Positions 59,341 to 64,000 of a DNA stretch of 64,000 bases are shown in pieces. Numbering within the stretch: position 1 is the stretch's first letter; each line of letters begins with the position of its first letter. The notes beneath the pieces were generated by a model. The model was not told the DNA's origin, searched no databases, and worked only from the letters and a program-made list of their open reading frames with translations. Position numbers and translations under genes: made by a program. The DNA comes from Microbacterium rhizomatis (GTDB lineage: Bacteria > Actinomycetota > Actinomycetes > Actinomycetales > Microbacteriaceae): the NCBI RefSeq assembly GCF_008710745.1, contig NZ_VYSA01000002.1:744001-808000 (forward strand), given 5' to 3'.

Positions 59341-60078
59341 CTACTCCGCCGAGACCGCGGACAGTCTCTGCGATGCCGTGGTCATGTGCACGGCCATCGC
59401 CGAGGCCGCGGCATCCTCATCCTGCTCCCTCACGGCCCGATACACCGCATCGTGCTCGGCGATCGCGACCAGAGCCTGGTCTGCGTCGTGCACCGCACGG
59501 TCGGCGTAGACCTGGAGGAGCGAGCGCACGACGTGGAGCGTGTCGATCAGCACGGCGTTGCCCGCCGCTCTTGCCAGGGCGTGGTGGAACTCGAGGTCGG
59601 CCTGTGCGAAGGCCGACAGGTCGCCGACGCTGGTGCGCATGCGTTCGAGGGTCGCGCCGATCGTGTCGAGATCGGATGCCGCGGCCCGCCCGGCGGCCAG
59701 TCGGGCGACGTAGATCTCGAGGCCGGAGCGCAGCTCGAGCAGCTCGGTCGTGTTGCGCTCGCCGATCAGCAGTCCCCATCGGAGGGTCTGCGGCAGCAGC
59801 TCACTCGCTGTCCCGCGGAGGTAGGTGCCCGATCCGGGGCGCACGTCGACGATTCCGATGATCTCGAGTGCGGCGAGCGCTTCGCGCACCGCGGAGCGAC
59901 CCACCCCCAGGGTGAGGGCGAGCTGGCGCTCGGGGGGCAGCCTCGTGCCCGGGGCGATCGATCCACCGGTGAAGAGGTCGAGCATGCGCCGCGCGACCTC
60001 CGAGACCGGCGTGCCGGTGGGCAGCGTCTCGAGCGAGGCCGCGATCTCGTCCGAGCGGCCACCGGGGTAGGCGGGCAT
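59341..60078 (-). CDS. GntR-family regulator with FCD domain
   Basis: 245 residues from ATG at 60078. HTH: SEVARRMLDLFTGGSIAPGTRLPPERQLALTLGVGRSAVREALAALEIIGIVDVRPGSGTYL. The FCD effector domain has LLELRSGLEIYVARLAAGRAAASDL, ADLEFHHALARAAGN and AEHDAVYRAVREQDEDAAASAMAVHM, including Asp/His residues that bind metal and a carboxylate-type effector. It controls aldO and the divergent kinase operon through a repeated site at 60116-60154. Confidence 0.9.
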   Translation of the reverse strand: MPAYPGGRSDEIAASLETLPTGTPVSEVARRMLDLFTGGSIAPGTRLPPERQLALTLGVGRSAVREALAALEIIGIVDVRPGSGTYLRGTASELLPQTLRWGLLIGERNTTELLELRSGLEIYVARLAAGRAAASDLDTIGATLERMRTSVGDLSAFAQADLEFHHALARAAGNAVLIDTLHVVRSLLQVYADRAVHDADQALVAIAEHDAVYRAVREQDEDAAASAMAVHMTTASQRLSAVSAE

Positions 60079-60115
60079 GCGCACCACGCTAGCGCGGTAC
60101 AGGCCAATCGGCCAG

Positions 60116-60154
60116 AATTGGTCAACCGGTTACCTTGCAATTGGTCAACCGGTT
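60116..60154. promoter_or_regulatory. Two identical GntR-type sites
   Basis: AATTGGTCAACCGGTT occurs at 60116-60131 and 60139-60154 (period 23). Each carries the palindrome AACCGGTT with TTGGTC before it. The pair lies 38-75 bp upstream of the GntR ATG and before the kinase operon. Confidence 0.65.
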
Positions 60155-60228
60155 TGTCAGGATGGATGCTGCGCGCCCACGTATCCCGCGCCGCACCCAC
60201 TCCCGGTCAGCATTGGAGACAATTCGCG

Positions 60229-61947
60229 ATGACGCGACTCTGGAACGACCCCGCCGACTTCGCCGACGAGATGATCGAGGGCTTCGTCGCCGCCAACGAG
60301 CGGTATGTGCGCCGTGTACCCGGCGGCGTCGTGCGCTCGACGGTGTCGCCCGACGGCCAGGTCGCGGTCGTCGTCGGCGGCGGGTCGGGCCACTACCCCG
60401 CGTTCGGCGGGCTCGTGGGCCAGGGGCTCGCGCACGGCGCGGCGATGGGCAACCTGTTCGCGTCGCCGTCGGCGCAGCAGATCCTCTCGGTGGCCAAAGC
60501 CGCCGACAACGGCGGCGGCGTCTTCTTCACCTACGGCAGCTATGCGGGCGACGTGCTGAACTTCGACGCGGCCCAAGACCGGCTGCGCGACGAGGGCATC
60601 GCGTGCGAGACGGTCACCGTGACCGACGACATCTCGAGCGCATCGCTCGACGAGAAGCACAAGCGCCGCGGCATCGCGGGTGACCTGACCGTGTTCCGTG
60701 TCGCCGGCGCCGCGGCCGAGGCCGGCTACGACCTGGACGCCGTCACCCGGGTCGCCGCTCTCGCGAACGAGCGGACCCGGTCGTTCGGCGTCGCCTTCAC
60801 GGGCTGCACCCTGCCGGGCGCGCCCGAGCCGCTGTTCACCGTCCCGGAGGGGAGGATTGCGATCGGGCTCGGCATCCACGGCGAACCCGGAATCGATGAG
60901 ACCGACATCCCCACGGCCGACGGCCTGGCAGAGCTCCTCGTCTCACGGTTGCTCGACGAGGTGCCCGACGGGGTGAGCGTCGCGGGGGCGCGGGTCGTCC
61001 CCATCCTGAACGGGCTCGGCTCGCTCAAGTACGAGGAGATGTTCGTCGTCTACCGGCGGATCGCCCGGCTGCTCGCGGACGCCGGGATCGTGCCGGTCGA
61101 TCCCCACGTCGGCGAGTACTGCACGTCGTTCGACATGGCGGGCACGTCGCTCACCCTCTTCTGGCTCGACGAAGAACTCGAGCGCCTGTGGGACGCCCCG
61201 GTCGACACCCCCGCGTACCGTCGCGGATCGGTCGTCGCGGCGGCGCGGTCGACCGCCGTGGCCGTGGAGGCGCTGACAGCAGAGATCCCGGCTTCGGACG
61301 AGGCATCCCGCACCGTCGCCGCCGCCGTCCGCGACGCGCTGCAGACGGTCGTCGACACGATCGACGCGCACGTCGACGAACTGGGCCGGATGGACTCGAT
61401 CGCCGGCGACGGCGACCACGGCATCGGCATGCAGCGCGGATCGCACGCAGCCCTGGCGGCCGGCGTCGCCGCGCAGGAGGCCGGCGCGGGTGCCGCGACG
61501 GTGCTCGCGCGGGCGGGCGATGCGTGGGCCGACAAGGCCGGCGGAACGTCCGGCGCGCTCTGGGGCGTGATCCTGAACGGGGTCGCCGGAGCGCTCGGAG
61601 ACACCGGCACGCCCTCGGCCGCGGAGGTCGCGGCCGGTATCGAGACGGGCGTGAGCGGCGTCACGTCATACGGCAAGGCCGAGGTGGGCGACAAGACGAT
61701 GGTCGACGCGCTCGTGCCCTTCACGACCGTTCTGACCGAGGCGGTCGAATCCGGTGCATCCCTCCCTCACGCGTGGGGGAAGGCTGCGGATGCCGCGACC
61801 GCCGCCGCTGCCGACACCGCCGCGCTGCTGCCCAAGATGGGCCGCGCTCGCGCGCACGGACAGCACAGCGTCGGCACCGCCGACCCCGGCGCACACTCGT
61901 TCGCCCTCATCGTCAGCGCGCTGGCCGTCGTCCTCGAAAGGAACTGA
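60229..61947 (+). CDS. DAK-type kinase (dihydroxyacetone/erythrulose kinase), fused K and L domains
   Basis: 572 residues from ATG at 60229. The DhaK half has [38 protein letters not shown] and the substrate-binding His217 in [12 protein letters not shown]. The DhaL half has [20 protein letters not shown] (metal and ATP Asp at about 394 and 396), [12 protein letters not shown] and [20 protein letters not shown]. The single-chain ATP-type kinase phosphorylates dihydroxyacetone or erythrulose. With RpiB-like and TIM-like isomerases next to it, erythrulose is the better guess. GGAG is 10 bp before the ATG. Confidence 0.9.
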   Translation: MTRLWNDPADFADEMIEGFVAANERYVRRVPGGVVRSTVSPDGQVAVVVGGGSGHYPAFGGLVGQGLAHGAAMGNLFASPSAQQILSVAKAADNGGGVFFTYGSYAGDVLNFDAAQDRLRDEGIACETVTVTDDISSASLDEKHKRRGIAGDLTVFRVAGAAAEAGYDLDAVTRVAALANERTRSFGVAFTGCTLPGAPEPLFTVPEGRIAIGLGIHGEPGIDETDIPTADGLAELLVSRLLDEVPDGVSVAGARVVPILNGLGSLKYEEMFVVYRRIARLLADAGIVPVDPHVGEYCTSFDMAGTSLTLFWLDEELERLWDAPVDTPAYRRGSVVAAARSTAVAVEALTAEIPASDEASRTVAAAVRDALQTVVDTIDAHVDELGRMDSIAGDGDHGIGMQRGSHAALAAGVAAQEAGAGAATVLARAGDAWADKAGGTSGALWGVILNGVAGALGDTGTPSAAEVAAGIETGVSGVTSYGKAEVGDKTMVDALVPFTTVLTEAVESGASLPHAWGKAADAATAAAADTAALLPKMGRARAHGQHSVGTADPGAHSFALIVSALAVVLERN

Positions 61948-61948
61948 C

Positions 61949-62425
61949 ATGACAGACCCCACTCCCCTCCGACTCGTGATCGGCTGCGATGACGCCGGAT
62001 TCGACTACAAGGAGATCCTCAAGAAGGACCTCGAAGCCAACCCGGGTGTCGCCTCCGTGGTCGATGTGGGGGTCGACGCCGACGGGCACACGCCGTACCC
62101 GAAGATCGCGATCACGGCCGCCGAGCTCGTCGCGAAGGGCGATGCCGACCGCGCGCTGCTGATCTGCGGCACGGGCCTCGGCGTCGCGATCTCGGCGAAC
62201 AAGGTCGCCGGCATCCGGGCCGTCACCGCCCACGACTCGTTCTCGGTCGAGCGCTCCGTGCTCTCGAACGACGCGCAGGTGCTGACGATGGGCCAGCGCG
62301 TGGTCGGCATCGAGCTCGCCCGCCGCCTCGTGCGCGAGTGGCTCACCTACCGGTTCGACCCGACCTCGGCATCCGCAGAGAAGGTCGCGGTGCTCGAGCA
62401 GTACGAGACGACAGGGGCGTGCTGA
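61949..62425 (+). CDS. RpiB-family isomerase (tetrulose-phosphate isomerase-like)
   Basis: 158 residues. RpiB fold: [20 protein letters not shown], catalytic Cys73 in [18 protein letters not shown] and [42 protein letters not shown]. The usual RpiB NDEYSARM motif reads [14 protein letters not shown], as in DerI/EryI-like proteins that turn erythrulose 4-phosphate into erythrose 4-phosphate. AAAGGAAC precedes the ATG; it starts one base after the kinase stop codon. Its true substrate is inferred. Confidence 0.85.
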   Translation: MTDPTPLRLVIGCDDAGFDYKEILKKDLEANPGVASVVDVGVDADGHTPYPKIAITAAELVAKGDADRALLICGTGLGVAISANKVAGIRAVTAHDSFSVERSVLSNDAQVLTMGQRVVGIELARRLVREWLTYRFDPTSASAEKVAVLEQYETTGAC

Positions 62426-62472
62426 CGATGCTCGACCCTGCCCGCGGCATCCGCTTCGTCGGAGAGTCGGCC

Positions 62473-62528
62473 CTCGGTCGGAGGATTCGGCGCGAATCCT
62501 CCGACATTCCGCGCATCCTCCGACCGAG
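62473..62528 (+). promoter_or_regulatory. Alternative-hairpin palindrome (family C) before the TIM-like gene
   Basis: CTCGGTCGGAGGAT (62473-62486) can pair perfectly with ATCCTCCGACCGAG (62515-62528). Part of it, GTCGGAGGATT (62477-62487), can instead pair with AATCCTCCGAC (62495-62505). The two folds exclude each other. It ends 3 bp before the ATG at 62532, covering the ribosome-site region. Confidence 0.65.
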
Positions 62529-62531
62529 CGC

Positions 62532-63332
62532 ATGACCGACGCGAACACCGTGACGCCCCGGCCGGTCACGATCGGGGTCAGCCTCAAGACGTACTTCGGG
62601 CACGGGCAGGCGCGTGAGTGGTTCGCGGCCGTGGCCGAGAGCATCCGTTCGATGCCCGCCATCGCCGACGGCTCGGTGACGTTCTTCGTCGTGCCCACCT
62701 ACCTGCAGCTGCACCTCGCGCGCGACGCGTTCGCGGGTACCCCCGTGCGCATCGGCGCCCAGGACGTGTCGCAGTATGGCCCCGGCCCCTACACGGGCGA
62801 GATCTCGGCCGCCGAGCTCGCCGAGGTCGGGGTCTCGATCACCGAGATCGGCCATGCCGAGCGTCGCCGGCTGTTCGGCGAGGACTCCGCGCTCGTCGCC
62901 CACAAGGCGACCGCTGCGCTCACCCACGGCATCGAGCCGCTGCTGTGCGTCGGCGAGTCGCATCGGGGAGACCCGCAGGATGCTGCGGCCGCCACGGTCG
63001 CGCAGCTCGCTGCCGATCTGCACGGCGCGCCCGCCGGACCCGTCATCGTCGCCTACGAGCCGGTGTGGGCGATCGGCGCACCCGAGCCGGCACCGGCTGA
63101 CCACATCGTCGCCGTCACGCGCGCGCTGCGCGCCGCGCTGCTCGCGGACCCCGCCCGCGCCGGCAGCGCCGTGATCTACGGCGGATCCGCCGGGCCCGGT
63201 CTGCTCGCGAGCCTCGGCGACGCCGTCGACGGACTGTTCCTCGGCCGCTTCGCGCACGACGTCACCGATCTCGCGACGGTCCTGACCGAGGCATCCGCCC
63301 TCGCCCTCTCCCGCGAGGGCTCTCTCTCATGA
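62532..63332 (+). CDS. Triose-phosphate-isomerase-like enzyme, tetrulose-phosphate type
   Basis: 266 residues, TIM fold. Catalytic residues: Lys19 in IGVSLKTYFG, His108 in TEIGHAERRRLFGED and Glu176 in VIVAYEPVWAIGAPEPA; the phosphate loop is VIYGGSAGPGLLASLGDAVDGLFLGRF. The Asn that precedes the catalytic Lys in glycolytic TPI (NWK) is Ser17, and the Ser of GHSERR is Ala. These changes and the operon suggest an EryH/LerI-like isomerase of tetrulose phosphates rather than the glycolytic enzyme. A family C hairpin covers the start. Confidence 0.83.
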   Translation: MTDANTVTPRPVTIGVSLKTYFGHGQAREWFAAVAESIRSMPAIADGSVTFFVVPTYLQLHLARDAFAGTPVRIGAQDVSQYGPGPYTGEISAAELAEVGVSITEIGHAERRRLFGEDSALVAHKATAALTHGIEPLLCVGESHRGDPQDAAAATVAQLAADLHGAPAGPVIVAYEPVWAIGAPEPAPADHIVAVTRALRAALLADPARAGSAVIYGGSAGPGLLASLGDAVDGLFLGRFAHDVTDLATVLTEASALALSREGSLS

Positions 63333-63343
63333 CCCCCCTCTTT

Positions 63344-63424
63344 CTGTCCGCGAGACCGGATAGGCACCACGAGACCGAGTGCGTTCGCCCCCTTCTCGCG
63401 GCACCTATCCGGTCTCGCGGACAG
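63344..63424. repeat. Palindromic extragenic element, family A copy 2
   Basis: Perfect 21-bp inverted arms (63344-63364 and 63404-63424), outer core GCGAGACCGGATAGG shared with copy 1 at 43.96 kb. The 39-base centre keeps CGAGACCGA, TTCGCC and TCTCG in the same order as copy 1. It lies between the TIM-like gene and the epimerase gene of the same operon. Confidence 0.88.
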
Positions 63425-63447
63425 CGGGGACAGGGGGTGGGGGGGCC

Positions 63448-64000
63448 GTGATCGGGCTCGGCACGTATGCGTTCTTCTGGCAGCACTCCGACCGGGTCGA
63501 CGAACCGCTGTCGCTGCGCGGGGCGTTCGAAGCCACGCGCGCGCTCGAGGTCGACCTCTTCCAGATCTGCGACTTCGCACCCCTCGAGGCGATGAGCGAC
63601 ACCGCGCTGCGGGATGCCGCGGCCACCGCCCGCGACCTGAACATCACGATCGAGCTCGGCACGAAAGGCATCGAGCCCGCGAGGCTCACGCGCTTCCTCG
63701 AGCTCGCCGAGATCTTCGGCGCGCACGTCGTGCGCTCGATGCTCTACGGCCCCCACTCGCGGCCGACGCTCGCCGAGGCTGAACAGCGGCTGCGCGACGC
63801 GCTGCCCGCGTATCAGGCATCCGGCGTCACGCTCGCCCTCGAGACCTACGAACAGGTCGCGACCACCGACCTGGTCGCCCTGATCGAGGCCGTCGGCAGC
63901 GACCACCTCGGCCTCTGCCTCGACCCCGCGAACGTGGTCGCCCGCCTCGAGCTTCCGCGCGACTGCGTCGAGGCCACCGCGCCCTACGTCGCGAACGTCC
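63448..64000 (+). CDS. Sugar-phosphate isomerase/epimerase (AP endonuclease 2 fold), cut by window edge
   Basis: The frame from GTG at 63448 runs off the right edge (about 184 residues seen). IGLGTYAFFWQHS, ALEVDLFQICDFAPLEAM, ITIELGTKGIEPARLTRFLELAEIFGAHVVRSMLYG, VTLALETYEQVATTDLVALIEAVGSDHLGLCLDPANVVA belong to the xylose-isomerase-like TIM barrel. Metal ligands are expected at Glu of LALETYE and Asp of LCLDPAN. In tetritol operons a protein of this family (EryC-like) epimerises tetrulose phosphate. The rest of the gene is outside the window. Confidence 0.8.
   Translation, partial: MIGLGTYAFFWQHSDRVDEPLSLRGAFEATRALEVDLFQICDFAPLEAMSDTALRDAAATARDLNITIELGTKGIEPARLTRFLELAEIFGAHVVRSMLYGPHSRPTLAEAEQRLRDALPAYQASGVTLALETYEQVATTDLVALIEAVGSDHLGLCLDPANVVARLELPRDCVEATAPYVANV

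Noticed and set aside
57943..61947. A 1334-residue open frame on the plus strand
   Set aside because: Only its last 572 residues (from 60229) are the kinase. The earlier part is antisense to aldO and the GntR gene and stays open because of high GC.

Overview
The window is high-GC actinobacterial DNA. GTG starts, ATGA/GTGA stop-start overlaps, several probable leaderless starts, F420/flavin LLM oxidoreductases and many LacI, IclR, GntR, TetR and MarR regulators point to a soil or plant-associated member of the Micrococcales. Microbacterium or a close relative is my best guess from general gene style; no 16S gene is present to confirm it. I see no prophage, insertion sequence, CRISPR array or origin.

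Layout. 1-9.1 kb: small independent units, namely an ArsR regulator cut by the window edge, a secreted cyclophilin-fold protein, an MmyB-type XRE regulator with an LLM oxidoreductase and a PQ-loop membrane protein, a formaldehyde-dehydrogenase-type ADH with a GlcG-like protein facing a pseudo-kinase/LuxR hybrid, a TetR/Dabb divergon with twin operators, and a flavodoxin followed by a broken beta-CASP metallo-hydrolase. 9.2-17.4 kb: a LacI-controlled operon (uxuB, an L-gulonate/L-idonate dehydrogenase, an MHS transporter, manD, eda, kdgK) that makes a complete route from L-gulonate/L-idonate or fructuronate through mannonate and KDG to pyruvate and glyceraldehyde 3-phosphate. 17.5-30.9 kb: a second sugar-acid system. 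A ten-gene minus-strand operon (acetyltransferase, Gfo/Idh oxidoreductase, ABC importer, IclR, SDR, U32-like protein, ketoglutarate-semialdehyde-type dehydrogenase, SMP-30 lactonase) faces a ceramidase-fold hydrolase and an IlvD/Edd dehydratase. This looks like an oxidative Weimberg-like pathway with one unassigned step.

31-36 kb: housekeeping. Seryl-tRNA synthetase lies beside two tRNA-Ser genes (GCU and UGA), an LCP cell-wall ligase, a HAD phosphatase and a lipid kinase. 36-47.5 kb: photolyase, LLM oxidoreductase, prephenate dehydratase, phosphoglucomutase, glycerate kinase and a galactose (Leloir) set galE / galR-like LacI / galT / galK. 47.7-57.8 kb: hydrolases, a TetR-esterase pair, a DNA methyltransferase with an unusual repeat-derived insertion, lipoate ligase, and two MFS exporters around a MarR regulator. 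58-64 kb: alditol oxidase and a GntR regulator facing an operon of DAK-type kinase, RpiB-like isomerase, TIM-like isomerase and a sugar-phosphate epimerase, most likely for tetrulose or tetritol catabolism.

The most distinctive non-coding content is a set of palindromic extragenic elements. Family A occurs at 43.96 and 63.34 kb, family B at 39.90 and 52.01 kb, and single loci C and D lie at 62.47 and 57.82 kb. One family B element sits inside an open methyltransferase reading frame next to a 39-bp tandem repeat, and one family A element supplies a LacI stop codon.
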